Below are positions 46,560-58,346 of a stretch of DNA of 64,000 nt, one piece after another. Every line of letters begins with the position of its first letter. Within the stretch, counting starts at the first letter, position 1. The notes beneath the pieces are model-generated. The model was given only the letters and a program-made list of their open reading frames with translations, had not been told where the DNA came from and made no database searches. Source of the stretch: Narthecium ossifragum (taxonomy: Eukaryota > Streptophyta > Magnoliopsida > Dioscoreales > Nartheciaceae); contig OY986966.1 of the NCBI GenBank assembly GCA_963920575.1, forward strand, positions 2,004,130 through 2,068,129. The letters are read 5' to 3'. A program made the translations under genes and the position numbers.

Positions 46560-46741
46560 AATGTGTCAATGTCATCAGTTCAGATTTATCGTCCACAATA
46601 AAGACACAAGGTCCTCAAGAAAATTTGAACCTATGATAGTTGTTTTGCCTGGTCGGAGTTTGATGGGCTAGGTGTTTTAGATAGTGTAATATAAGTTATA
46701 CTATTAGCTTTTGAGCTGAACTAATCAAACAAAAAAAAAAT
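46560..46741 (+). mobile_element. 5'-truncated LINE 3' end (tentative)
   Basis: TTGATGGGCTAGGTGTTTTA ... GAACTAATCAAAC followed by an A run resembles the end of the LINE at 36980-37036. The short length fits 5' truncation. The left limit is uncertain. Confidence 0.4.
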
Positions 46742-47090
46742 CACAAAAGCTTCTTTTTTTATTATTATCAGTTAAGCCAAATGACTGGCTGGGTGTCACA
46801 ACTCACAAAGGCCTTAACCATCCTTACATGTCCTCTTCTGAAGAAAAAAACAAGCTAATTTCATGACCACATGAAAAATAACGAAACTCGCTAATTTTCT
46901 AATGCCTAAAATTGCTGCTGCCATTTATATATATCTAGTACTTTTAGTTTTGTTTCTTTTTTTTATTTACATGTGTTGAAAAATGACACAAATTAGACTA
47001 TAATTGAAAATTCCGTACACAATATATGTATCCTATAATTATAATGTGAAGTCCATCTGAAGGTTGTAAACCCAAGCTAGGCTTCATGTT
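46742..47090. other. AT-rich spacer, nothing recognised
   Basis: No gene or repeat boundary seen. Confidence 0.5.
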
Positions 47091-47419
47091 CACATGAGAC
47101 GGTGTACATGGAATAATTTTTTTTTAAAATCTACTTATGTTTTAATTTATCAACTTAGGGACAGTTTTGTGTTTCCTTTCAAAACAGGCCAATTTCATAA
47201 TGTTACGACCAAAATACCCCTCACCCTCACCTCAGCCTCCATCGCCACACTGACTAGGTCGGTGAAGCTTTGTCGCCGGTGGAGGTTGGACCTCCACGGC
47301 CCCAACGACGACGCCTACCGCGCCGCCTTCTAGCGCGAGGACGTCGCCGGCAACCCCAGCGTTGCTCTCACCAAAGACCTCCCGCGGCCTCTCTCTCTCC
47401 CATGCATGGGAACCCGCGG

Positions 47420-47700
47420 GTGGCGGCGCGCATGGGAACCCCTCAAGGTCTACGTGGAAAAAGCCACCCTCGGCCGCTTCGACGTCGCAGGGAACGGGAC
47501 GCTGTACTACGACCTCGACGTCAACGTTGTGAAGACGACCTCTACTACGAGCACCTCGAGGCCGACGCCTACTACGAAGGCGCGCGCAGTTGCATGACGT
47601 TCGATTCCGTGGCCGTCTCTAGCTGGACGAGGGAGATGGAGGACACCATTTCGCTGAGGCCGTCTGGGGAGGAGGTCTGGGTGGAGGTGCAGCCGGGCTT
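47420..47700 (+). pseudogene. NHL/LEA-2 family fragment
   Basis: LKVYVEKATLGRFDVAGNGT then LYYDLDVNV, a frameshift near 47525, then DDLYYEHLEADAYYEGAR and FDSVAVSSW. These match the LEA-2 domain of NDR1/HIN1-like plant proteins (strand pattern L-Y-Y-D-L ... Y-Y-E-x-L-x-A-x-A-Y-Y-E-G). The N-terminal transmembrane part and the C-terminal end of the domain are absent or scrambled. Confidence 0.7.
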
Positions 47701-47843
47701 AGGTCCGAGTGTAGCCGCCGGGAGCTCGGGGAGAAAGAGGAAGGGAGGGTGAAGCCTCCGACGTCATGCATTTCTATGAGCCTACGAGTCAAAATTGGAT
47801 TGCCATGACGTCATGCAAGTCAAAATTGATATTGCCGACGTCA

Positions 47844-48057
47844 TGATACTGTGCACCTTAGAGAAGCGCGGTAGGGTGTACCTCCTCACCTTAACCGGTG
47901 TCGACGAGCACCGCCTCAACCCCGACCTCCTCAACTCCATCCGCTCCGCCCTCGCTCTAGTCCGCTCAGACGCCGCCGCCTCCGGAGGCGGCGCCGCTAT
48001 CGTCACCGCCGCCGAGGGCAAGTTCTTTTCCAACGGCCTCGACCTCGCATGGCAGCG
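47844..48057 (+). pseudogene. Enoyl-CoA delta isomerase (ECI-like) 5' fragment
   Basis: From ATG 47844 the frame reads MILCTLEKRGRVYLLTLTG, DEHRLNPDLLNSIRSAL, EGKFFSNGLDLAW, the N-terminal part of plant peroxisomal enoyl-CoA delta isomerases (crotonase fold). The crotonase body after about 70 residues is missing; the sequence switches to Pro/Ser-rich repeats. Non-functional as it stands. Confidence 0.75.
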
Positions 48058-48995
48058 ACCTCTCTCCCCCGACGCCCGACCTCCCCCCGCCTCCTGCCGA
48101 AGCTCCCGTCGGATCTCCACACCCCCCGACTCCTAGCTGCGACCTCTCTCCCCCCAACGCTCTCGTCCGACCTCCCGCCTCTCTCCTCTCCAGCGACGAG
48201 CGATGCCCTAGCTCCCGCCTCTCTCCTCTCCAGCGACGAGCGATGCCCGGAGAGCACCCCGCCGGGCCTGAGCACCGCGTAGGCCATGTTGATGTCCGCC
48301 CACGCGGAGTGGAAGTCATGCCCCGCGTCCACCTCTATGAGGTCCGCGTAGACCCCCCACTCGCACAGCGTCGCGAGGGCGGAGCAGGTGGAGAAGGGGA
48401 CCGAGGAAGGTGCCTAGCTGGATGATCGTGCGGGGGCGGACGGTGGAGATGAGGTCCGCGAAGACGGGCGTGGTGGAGCCCCACCCTCGAGGGTTGGCGG
48501 TGGCGGGGAGGAGGAGGCCGGCGGTGGCTGGGGAGGGGAAGTTAGAGTAAGGGGATTGGCCGTCGTAGAGTTGGTCGAGGATCGTCTGGCGGATCTGGGT
48601 CGCCGGGATGGGGTCCGAGCACTGTGTACGGAAGCGGAGTAGGTCGTGTGGTGGTGGCGCTGGTGGCGTGGATAGTCGTCGGGGCTCGTCCTCTTCTTTC
48701 CTTGTTGATGGTGGTATCGATGGTGTTGGAACGGTGGGCTTGGTGGTGGTGGTGTTTAAACAGGTTGGGGATTGAAGGTGGAGGGATAGATCGGAATTGG
48801 AGGAGGACAAGGAGAGGATGCCAAGGGTGTGGCCGAGGGATAAGACCAGGATGGTGGACGTGGCTTTGGCTAGGGCATCTGTCACGGGGCTCCTTGCTTG
48901 TCGCCGGAGAGGAGAGAGGCGAGAGCTAGGGCATCGATCGTTGCCGGAGAGGAGAGAGGCGGGAGCTAGGGCGTCGGGCGGAGAGAGGTCGTGGA
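48053..48995. repeat. Inverted repeats around the methyltransferase fragment
   Basis: GCGACCTCTCTCC...GACGCCCGAC near 48056-48081 and a duplicated CTCTCCTCTCCAGCGACGAG block (48180-48245) recur in inverted form at 48898-48995 (GGAGAGGAGAGAGGCGRGAG twice, then GCGTCGGGCGGAGAGAGGTC). Confidence 0.75.
48237..48885 (-). pseudogene. SAM-methyltransferase-like fragment with internal deletion
   Basis: Minus-strand frame from 48885: an N-terminal anchor-like segment (TSTILVLSLGHTLGILSL), then VFADLISTVRPRTIIQLGTFLG. A deletion and frameshift near 48400 follow, then LCEWGVYADLIEVDAGHDFH and AYAVLRPGGVLSGH. The two parts normally lie far apart in plant class I SAM-dependent methyltransferase-like proteins, so a central portion has been lost. 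Confidence 0.65.
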
Positions 48996-49558
48996 GATTT
49001 AATAGGGGGTAAAATTGTCCTAAATATTAAAATTTGACCGAAATTGTCATAAAAAGTGAAATCGGACATATTGCGTAAAATCAAAAGTAAACTGGATTTA
49101 AAATAGAAAAAACTCGTGTACATGCATGGATTTATTATGATTATTATGATGTGTGTATGGCTTTATAGAAGCTGTTTTCAGACTTAATATATGGGTGTCA
49201 CATGATAAATGTAACAATAATGGCTGAATTATAAACATGCCATATCATGTCTCAACTAAATTAGTTCCTTGTTTGAAATTTACAATATGGGTTTGCAATG
49301 CGTGTATAGGTAGGTCTCTATTTTATCACGCAACTCCTCGGAGATGGATTCAAACTGTTTTCCTTTAATTTGGTGATTCTTTTACTATTGCTCGATCTCA
49401 TTTTGCTTTGAAATGTTATTGGGTTTATAATTTTTTATTAAAAAAATTAAAATAAGTTCGAGCATTGGTTGTGACAGAAATACAAAACGATGTGAAGGCA
49501 ACTTACATTTGTATTATATTTTTGCATCCCTGAGTTTTGATAACAGGTGGAGTCATAT

Positions 49559-49715
49559 AGCACCAACCTCCCTTAGCTTGTCTGATATGACAACTTGGGT
49601 GTCCTGTGAAGGACTCGGGTTCGATGATTGGTACCCTCTCTCACCCTCAGTCGGTACTCTCTCCTCCCAAGCCGTGCTTAACTATTAAAAAAAAAGAAAA
49701 AGAAAAGAAAAGAAA
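49559..49715 (+). mobile_element. tRNA-derived SINE with perfect TSD
   Basis: 157-bp element flanked by the perfect 14-bp duplication AGGTGGAGTCATAT at 49545-49558 and 49716-49729. It has a box-A-like region (TTAGCTTGTCTGATATGACA), a box-B-like GGGTTCGATGATT about 45 bp later, a CT-rich middle and a 3' A/G-rich tail (AAAAAAAAAGAAAAAG...). The clean duplication suggests fairly recent insertion. Confidence 0.9.
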
Positions 49716-49739
49716 AGGTGGAGTCATATGTCTAATAAA

Positions 49740-51019
49740 TAATAATTGAGGGAGCTATTTTTGCAATAATACAATACTACTTTTAAGCAACGATGTCTAA
49801 TTGCATGGAAAAAATACTTTCCGATGCAGCCCACAAAGTTAAGACTAATCTGTCTTCTAGAACAATAATTGAGTTTGAGTGATTCGATAATAAGTCAAGA
49901 CATGCGTGAAAGGCCTTCAATATCTATGATGATGAGCTAAGCAAGATTTGAGAGTCTTCAAAATACGAGTCATAGCCCTTTTTGATCCAAAAGTCTTCTT
50001 CATTGGGCTCTTTTTCTTGAAAGAATCTAAAAGCTGAGGAGCCCCGCATTTCACCATGCAAATTGCTTCTCTCCCCCTCCTGACACCGCTCCTCCCGCTC
50101 CCCCCTGAGCATTTACTATCATACCCATAGTGTTTGTGTTCATTGTTTCTTTTCTTTTTTTCCTTTTCTTTTTCCAGTTTTGTTTAAATTCCCTCCCCTT
50201 GTTTACGGGTTTCTTTTTTTTCTTTTTTTCTTTTCAGTTTTGTTTAATTTCTATTTAATTTTGTTTTTTGTTATTAGCTTTATTTATTTTTTAATTAGTT
50301 TTGTTTATTATTTCTCGGGGAAAGGGATCGGGAGTCCTTTGTTTAGATCCAATCCGGCAATTAGACCGGCCATAAGAAGTTTCGGGTATTTGATCAATTT
50401 TGGAGAAAAAAAGTCCAAAATACTCTTTTCAAAACACCTCTTCATATTTCAATTTATTAAAACATCAAATCGTAAAAATTTCAAATCTTAAAAACTTCAA
50501 AATTGTAAATTGTAAATTTTTCAATTTTAAATCATAAAAATTTAAAATTGTAAAATTTTCAAATTTTAAATCATAAAATTTAAATTTTAAAATTATAAAA
50601 AATCTCAAATTTCAAATTTCATTTGGTTTGAATGTTAGGAGTTGTTTTAGTCACTTGCCATTAAGTGCTCTTCCAGTTCCAAATCAAGAACGTCGAGAAA
50701 TAGCTATTTTTCATGATGGCAATCACTTCGTGTAAGTTTTCTTATATCCTCATTACCCTGTAGCACCCATTCCAGCGTGGTGATGGTAACATTCATCGTA
50801 CAAAAATAAAGGATGGGCCGCTCGTCATACGACACGTGATCATTTATGGTACGGAGTAATAGGTACAACACCAAGTACACCGAGAGTCGAATTCAGAGAC
50901 AATATTGATTAGAATTTGTATTTTTTTTATATATTTTTGTGTATTGTTATATGTACTCTTCACTGAGACTTTTCAGAAAACACAATATATTTTTTAACTG
51001 TTAGTATTTTTGTTATTTT

Positions 51020-51058
<39 letters not shown>

Positions 51059-52800
51059 TATTTTGATCCATATTTTTATGCTTATTTAAATTTTTACAAA
51101 TAATTACTCTTAAAATCTACAACTAAAAAATAAACAAAAGATTACAAACATATAATAAAAAAAACCGTTTATCTAGAAAGAAAAATAAAACTGATAAAAA
51201 AAAGGAATAAAATTGATAAAAACGAATAAAGAAAACTGATTAAACAAAAATAAAATTAAGGAAAAAGAAAACAGAAATCCCGGAGAATGAGAGGAAAAAG
51301 AAGAGGGCGGGGCATAAAAGAAAAGGAAGAGGGTGTCAGAGGAGGGGGCGGTGTCAGGGGGTGGGAGAAGCAGGTCTCTTTCACCATTGCCCATTGGAGA
51401 AGTCACGCTATCCTTATGACGCGTGTGCCTCACACCTTTGTTGACTGAGAATATTTTACAATTTCTTATATTTCGTGTGGCGTAGCTGCACATGTTTGGA
51501 GCTATCTTAATCACACAGGAGATTTCTTTACGGAAAGAACCTTCCTGTTCGGAGTCGTGAGTTGTGTGTACATAAATGAATATATGTACATTACAAATAC
51601 TTTTGATTTGATAATGAGATACCGATTGATTAGTATAGTCCATCGGTAAAACAATATCGATGGATTAGATCAATTCGATCATTGATATATTTAATTAATA
51701 GGTATATACTGATCAATTCATTTAGTCTATCAATATTATGCTACTAATGAATTAGATCAACCAATCGGTATTTCACTGTCGATTCGAGAACATGTGTAAT
51801 ATACATGCCACATGGTCATATATATACAAATCTTTATTCTTCTATTTATTCTAATTTAACCTCTTTGTTCCTCCCATCTTCTCTATCATCACATAAAAAC
51901 TTCCAAACATACATTTCTAAATCATCCCCACTTATTGGGGGGTGTGGGGGTGGGGGGACAATGGGGGAATCCAGGCACAATCACACACCTTTTGAATGGT
52001 CCTATAAAACCAAAATAGTAATTTAAACCTTCTCCGGAGACACTTATAATTATATAAATCCAGTTTGCATCAGAACTCATGAAGCAGTGTCACTCCGGTC
52101 AGATCCGTACATTAAATTCAATGTCTCACGGATACGTCTAAATTACGAATAAATGTATTATTCTTTCTCCCTATCGTCTTAGACCACTGATGAAAATTAA
52201 CCAGCTCGCTCGAAATACCCATAACTCATATTGAGGATTCAAACTCAAAGCCCCCTCAAGACTCATCCAAAAGATCACCCAAAAGAGTTACTATTAAACT
52301 ATATTAATATTAACATGCCTTGATTCATTGACTAATTAAAGCTTATGGTCGATCTTAACCAGCTGCAGAATATATATGACATGCATGCATCCACACCGTA
52401 GATCGGTTTGACTTGCGGCATTCAAGCTTATGGTGGGTGGGATCCCATCTAGAACGCTACACATGATGCAATATATGGCGATTAAACTGTTTCATTGTAG
52501 AATTGGTCGTTGATAATCTTCAGAGACAAGATTTTTTTTTGTTTCCAGAACATCCAATCTTTGACACGATGCAAAATACTACTACTTTGACAACAGCCAT
52601 GGATGACCAGAAGAATACCATTAATTCCTCTCTCTCTCTCTCTTTCTCTCTTTGTCTCATGGCTTTCCCAGTCCATTCCTCCAACCCATCCTTCCAGAAC
52701 TCCCTCTACAATACCATAAAGCCCACAATTCTCTTAGATCTCTCCAACCCTCCATCTCTCTCTAAAAAGCTCCTTCCTTTCCTATAGTTTCTCTCACATC
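49740..52800. other. AT-rich intergenic region upstream of the first flippase locus
   Basis: Contents: an inverted pair of CTCCTGACACCGCTCCTCCC-type segments (about 50040-50110 and 51300-51390) enclosing T-rich then A-rich arms, perhaps the ends of an unrecognised element. A short-period AAATTTTAAAAT-type tandem repeat lies at 50455-50625 and an (AT)n run at 51022-51053. CT-rich DNA (52628-52660 and before the ATG) suggests the 5' leader of the gene at 52801. No other gene seen. Confidence 0.5.
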
Positions 52801-54828
52801 ATGGGCTCTTCCGGCCGGCGGGACGCTCCTCCTCCTCCTCCTCCTCTACAGCAGCAGCCCGACCACCCACCTGACAGCATCCTCCTCCCCGCCCCCTCCT
52901 CCCGTCGGATGTCCTCCCGCTCCCGCAACTCCGCCGCCGAGTCCACCTCCTCCATCTCCTTCGCCCCGGACGTCCGGTCGGGGCCACCGCCTTCGGCGCC
53001 TCCCCAGGTCCGGCTGGGGTCCGTCGGCCGGAGCAACTCGATGGGCGGGTCGTACAGAGACATCCCGGACTCGGAGGCCCGGTTCGTCTACATCAACGAA
53101 GTGGACCAGACCAACCACCCGTTCCGGCTCCCCAACAACTCTATCCGGACCACCAAGTATTCGGTCCTCACCTTCCTTCCACGTAACCTCTTCGAGCAGT
53201 TCCACCGTGTCGCCTACGTGTACTTCCTCGTCCTCGTCATCCTGAACCAGATCCCCCAGCTCGCCGTCTACGGGCGGGAGATCTCCGTCCTCCCCCTCGC
53301 CTTCGTCCTCGCCGTCACCGCCATAAAGGACGGCTGGGAGGACTGGCGGCGCCACCAGTCCGACGTGGGCGAGAACAAGCAGATGGCCTCGGTCTACGTG
53401 GCAGGCGACTTCGAGTCGAAGCGGTGGAAGGACATCCTGGTCGGCGAGGTGGTCCGCGTCCGGTCCAACGAGACCATCCCGTGCGACATGGTCCTCCTTG
53501 CCACGTCGGACCCGACCGGCGTGGCCTACATCCAGACCGTTAATCTCGACGGGGAATCGAATCTCAAGACCAGGTACGCCAAGCAGGAAACAATGAACCA
53601 ATTCAACCGGTCGGGTCGGTTTGCCTCCAGCCGGGGTTTCTCCGGTCTGGTTCGATGCGAGCAGCCGAACCGGAACATCTACGGGTTCCATGCGAACCTG
53701 GAAGTCGGCGAGGGGAAACGCGTTTCCCTGGGGCCGGGAAACCTAGTCCTCCGTGGGTGCGAGCTGAAGAACACGGCATGGATCGTCGGAGTGGCGGTCT
53801 ACACAGGCCGTGACACAAAAGTCATGCTGAACAACTCCGGTGCGCCGTCCAAGCGCAGCCGGGTCGAGTCAAGCATGAACAGGGAGACCATCATGTTGGC
53901 CGTCATCTTGTTCATACAGTGCTTCATTGTGATGACCTTCGCCGGAATCTGGCTCCACATTCACAAGGACGAGCTCGACATCCTCCAATATTACCGGAAA
54001 GAGGACTTCTCCGGCTCCCCGAAGTCTGGGAATTGGACCTACTACGGGTACGGGCTTCAAGTCGTGTTCACATTCTTCCAGGCCGTGATACAGTTCCAGG
54101 TCATGGTGCCGATCTCGCTCTACATTTCGATGGAGCTGGTCAGGTTGGTCCAGGCATACTTCATGATACAGGATGATCAGATGTACTACGAGACTACGGA
54201 CAGCAGGTTTCAATGTAGAGCACTGAACATCAATGAGGATTTGGGTCAGATCAAGTATGTGTTTTCCGATAAGACCGGCACGTTGACGGAGAACAAGATG
54301 GAGTTCCGGCGTGCCAGTGTGGCCGGAATTGATTACAGCGATGGCGGGGAGGAGACGGACAAGAGTGAGACAGGCTATGCTATCACAAGTAAGTGCCATG
54401 ATCGATCAATTGCATGCTTCACGAAACGAAACAATTTTTTTTTTTTTTTTTTTTTTATACTCTGAGAAGATCAGAATTAATTTCTTATAATTAATGATAT
54501 AATTGTTATCGGATCAAACAGTTGATGATGGATTATGGAGGCCGAAGATGACCCTGAAGACGGACCCGAAACTGGTCGACTTGTTGAGGAGCGACGAGCC
54601 GACTGAAAGGAGGGACCGGGCTCGTGATTTCTTCTTGGCATTGGCAACCTGCAACACCATCGTGCCACTGATGGTCGAGGCGTCCGACCCGTCGCTAAAA
54701 TTGATCGACTACCAAGGGGAGTCGCCGGACGAGGTGGCCTTGGCCTACGCGGCCGCCGCCTATGGCTATGTGCTGGTGGAGCGGACGTCCGGCTACATCG
54801 TCATTGACATCCTCGGCGAGAGACTCAG
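52801..54828 (+). pseudogene. ALA1-like P4-ATPase, truncated to the first two exons
   Basis: Exon 1 (52801-54388) and exon 2 (54522-54828) encode 631 residues collinear with the downstream paralogue. Visible parts: Ser/Pro-rich N-terminus, P4-ATPase N-motif (FVYINEVDQTNHPF ... [18 protein letters not shown]), actuator domain with [11 protein letters not shown]3-TM4 region with [12 protein letters not shown], phosphorylation motif [13 protein letters not shown] and start of the N-domain ([11 protein letters not shown]). Both exons are open with conserved splice sites. No exon for the rest of the N-domain, the hinge GDGAND or TM5-TM10 is found in the 3.5 kb before the next gene. Without these it cannot be a flippase. 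If transcribed it would make a short product; read-through of intron 1 stops at 54465. Exon 1 is much more GC-rich than the paralogue. A 3' deletion after tandem duplication is the simplest explanation. Confidence 0.8.
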
Positions 54829-56053
54829 GTATGTAGGCAGCTTAATTGCTCTCTCTCACTTTTAATTTTCTTTTCTTTTTTTCATTTATATTCTCCTATC
54901 CTAGCTAGAATTTTTTTAAAAAATCTATATTTTTAGGACATAAATGGTTGTGATAATGTTAGTCGTCGAAGTTTAGACATAGTTGATGGAGACGTGACGA
55001 AAAATAGTGCGACAATAAGACAAAATAAACACCTAACGGTAATGGGCCGGCGGGCGGCATTCAGCCATTGAAATGTGATACACCTTTGGAGCTATTATTG
55101 GAACCTTCTGGAATGAAAGGGTTCCCATATAGACTTTGCTATGGATCAGGATGCCTTGGTCAAAGAAGATATAAAATTATCATAAAACATCTTTTATTCG
55201 TGTTCTTTGATTGGCACGAATTAAAACGAATTGAAAAATAGAAGAAGTCAAGGTTTGGGATTGGAAAGTGTGGTAGTTGGATTGTCTATTATAGAGATAA
55301 AATAGGAGCTATGGTTGATTTAATCTTAATATTTTAATTTTGAATCCGCCCATCTAGTTTGATTTTGTCGCTAATTCTCCGAATATTTGACATAAATGTG
55401 TACAGATTAAACTAATTCTCCGAATATATATATGATTCTAATGGGTCATATTTATGCAGAAAATAATTAATCCTCTAAATCCATGCAATACCCAACTACT
55501 ATATAAAAAATACAAAAAGGAGAGGAAATTAACTAATATATAAATAGAAAAATTCATCGTTGATTTGGTTTTTAGCAACTTGTTTGTTTGGATCAGCAAT
55601 GACATCTCGTGTTAATTTAAGAATACAGTTAAATTACTAGCCGCACAAGTACTCACTCCCTGACGTCGTGTCCACGTGGCTATGAACTGCCACGTGAGCA
55701 CGTCATGGGCTAAATGGATAAGTTGGAGTTGGTTAAAAGCTACTACAATTCTATAATCTCCACAGTTCAATCAAAATGAGGTAAGCCATGATGCCATTAT
55801 AAAGGTCCAGTGATCACATATGCGGATTTAAAAACAAACACACTGGCTTGATAGTTGAACAATTGATTCTTGATTTTGACCTAGAGACCCGATTCACATA
55901 GTCCTGATCGAAATTAACTTGATTTAGGGTAATAAACTCATCTAAAGATTTAAGTTTTTGAATTGAGTGATTAGAGATTTTTTTATAATATTCATTTTAT
56001 TATATGTTCAAACATCGTGTCACGCATTTCCACTTCTACTCCTTTAATTAATG

Positions 56054-56243
56054 TCTTCTTCGTTGATTCAATCTCATGGTTGATGGAAGTCTCTTGTTCA
56101 AATCTAGCATGAGATCAATGACCTAAGAGAAGAGGTCCAAATTGGATATCTTCTTCTTTGATTCAACCTTATGATTGATGGAAGTCTCTTGTTCAAATCT
56201 AGCATGGGATCAATGACCTAAGAGAAGAGGTCCAAATTGGATA
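56054..56243. repeat. 2 x 95-bp tandem duplication
   Basis: Units 56054-56148 and 56149-56243 differ at only a few positions. Confidence 0.88.
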
Positions 56244-57367
56244 CCTTGGGCTCGGTTAGACGGCTTGGTCATGATTGGAACGACTCGTTGATAGTGACGC
56301 AAGTGCTTAGGTTTGGGCTCATTAATGTGGTCTAACGAGACTTTTAGGAGTCAATTGCATCCAAATTTATATAAACCTTGACTCCAATAGTACTCTTAGC
56401 TGGTTAATTGTGTGGAAATACCCTCCCTATAAAGGGGGGTCACCCCATTTGACACACCTACCTTATAGTTATAGTCGTGTTTTCAGACATTTTGAATTCG
56501 TGGAACAATGGGTGGCATAAAATAGATATATTTGGTCCAGAGGCCCTGCATTGCTTAGGCTATTACTTTAGTTTCGGTGACTACCTCAATGGTCATGATT
56601 TTCTCATCGAGACAATATAAATTGGATTATTAATTTAGGATTATTGAATCCAAATGAGGAATTTTTTTTTGAAAAAGACAATGATAACTGCGTGATCATC
56701 AGATTCAGGTCATGAAGATACTGTCATCTCTCTTCTCTCCCCTCATCTCATCTAAAGTTATTTCCTCGTTTACTCTCTTTCTCATGTCAAGATCGTAAAA
56801 TTAGTTTGTGTATTACACAACCCCGCTTAGGTTATGAAAATATCACATTTAATTAAGCTTTTGACACTGACTCGGTGGAGTGATTGGTGAAGTTACGTTT
56901 AGTTGAGCTTTTAACACTGACTCAATGGAGTGATTGATGAGGGTGTCAACTCTCGTGCATAAGATGTAAAGGGGATCATGTTCATAGCTATAGGGTCATC
57001 ATGTTCACAGTCACATACATTTCAATTCAAGGGAAGAGTTGATGTACTACTAGACAAGTCCCTCATGCGACTTTCCAAGAAGATGGCCTCGGACAAATCA
57101 ACTTATGTCCCACCCAACTCAACTCATTTGCCCATTTGGAATAAACAAGATTGGAGCACCTGCCAGCTCCAGTCAACCCGGCCGGACCAAATTGCCCCTT
57201 AGATGGCTCAACCCAAACGAATTGGACCAGGACCTCCCCTCCTCCCCTCCTCCCCTCCCTTAATAGAAACATCCATACTCTCTCTCTCTCTAACTCATCA
57301 TTGCATCTCTCTCTATTTCAGCATCTTGATAGAGAACCCAGGAAGAATAATTCCATTGGTCATCTAA

Positions 57368-57579
57368 GGGGCTGTTTGGCGGCCTCGGATCCGGTGGGAT
57401 TCAAGGGATCCAAGGGATGCGCGGATCCCGTGGACAGGATCTGTGCGTTTGGATCGTCGTCGGATCCAATCGGATCCCAAAAGCGGACATCGTTTTTGGA
57501 CTCCGAGGGGCAAATTCCGGGTGGATTTTGGATTCTGGATCCCACGGATTCCGTATCCGTCCCTCTGCCAAACGGACCC
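57368..57579. mobile_element. Short PIF/Harbinger-type MITE
   Basis: 212 bp with ends GGGGCTGTTTGGCGG and CTGCCAAACGGACCC and 3-bp duplication TAA (57365-57367, 57580-57582). It shares the terminal motif with the 0.8-kb copies but has a different, GGATCC-rich body, so it is a separate subfamily. Confidence 0.82.
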
Positions 57580-58315
57580 TAAAAAAATACTGATTTAGAT
57601 ATATGGGTATTGATAAATATCTACTGATTAATTCATTTAGTTTATAAAAAAAACATCTATATTATTATGCATTACCAGTAATAATCCTCTTTCTTGTTTC
57701 TCTCTCTAAGAGTTAGACGCACACCAATCTTGCCTGCCCAACGTACCAATGGGGGAGGGGGGAGACCCCCAACGTCTCCCTCCTTTTAAAATTTCTCACC
57801 TCGCTTTGGTCTCCCTTTGCCCCACCCTTCTCTCTTCCAAAGTCCAATTCACACAGGTAGAGAGGTGGATATAGATACCCCCCTCTTTTTGAGTTTTTAA
57901 CCCAAGACGCATCAAAGCCCTTCTCCCTTCTCTTCGCCTCCTCCATTGACCTCCTATTCTTCTCAAGACTCCATCTTGGTTCCCATCTCCTCCCAAATCT
58001 TCTCCAAAATCGTCTCTCCTTACTTTGTAGGGTGAAAGCCTGGTCTTGAGGAGTCCATCTCCGAGCGCCCAAATCCAGTTCCCAAGTCCTGATTTCTTGG
58101 TAGTTCTTTCTTGGTGGTTCTTGCGTCGTTTGTTGTTTTGCTCAGTTTGGGATCCTAAAGATCCAATCTTGGGTTCATTCGGTCCTAAAGATTGAAACTT
58201 TTTTCTGCACCAATCCCAAGCTCACCAATCTCCCAATCTCCAGGAATAGTTGGCTTTTGTTTGTCCTTTGATCTTGGTTTGGTACCTAAAAAGTTCTAAT
58301 TTTGAGGCTAAATCG

Positions 58316-58336
58316 ATGAGCCAAGTCGTCCTCTAA
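58316..58336 (+). promoter_or_regulatory. Short upstream ORF before the flippase start
   Basis: ATG at 58316 opens a six-codon frame (MSQVVL) ending TAA at 58334-58336, ten bases before the main ATG at 58347. If in the mRNA it could reduce initiation at the main start or act by reinitiation. Confidence 0.45.
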
Positions 58337-58346
58337 CATACCATCA

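Larger units (their letters stand above)
47091..49125. mobile_element. Gene-fragment capturing element, Pack-MULE-like (inferred)
   Basis: A GC-rich island holds fragments of three unrelated genes, two on + and one on -, in AT-rich surroundings. Both edges carry AT-rich sequence of similar design in inverted orientation: GTACATGG..., GGGACAGTTTTGTG, ACCAAAATACCCC on the left; GGGGTAAAATTGTCC, TTTTTTC, GTGTACATG on the right. This is like long degenerate MULE terminal repeats. The edges and any 9-bp duplication are not established. A Helitron would be the alternative. Confidence 0.55.
54829..57690. other. Spacer between the two flippase loci
   Basis: AT-rich, no flippase exon or other gene. 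It holds a tandem duplication at 56054-56243 (95-bp period, units almost identical, GATGGAAGTCTCTTGTTC and AGAGAAGAGGTCCAAATTGG in both). A shorter pair with about 57-bp period lies near 56830-56940 (CTTT-ACACTGACTC-TGGAGTGATTG), and the MITE at 57368-57579 follows. Confidence 0.6.

Noticed and set aside
52846..53691. 281-codon minus-strand frame
   Set aside because: Antisense of the GC-rich first exon of the truncated flippase copy; long only because of GC-rich third positions.
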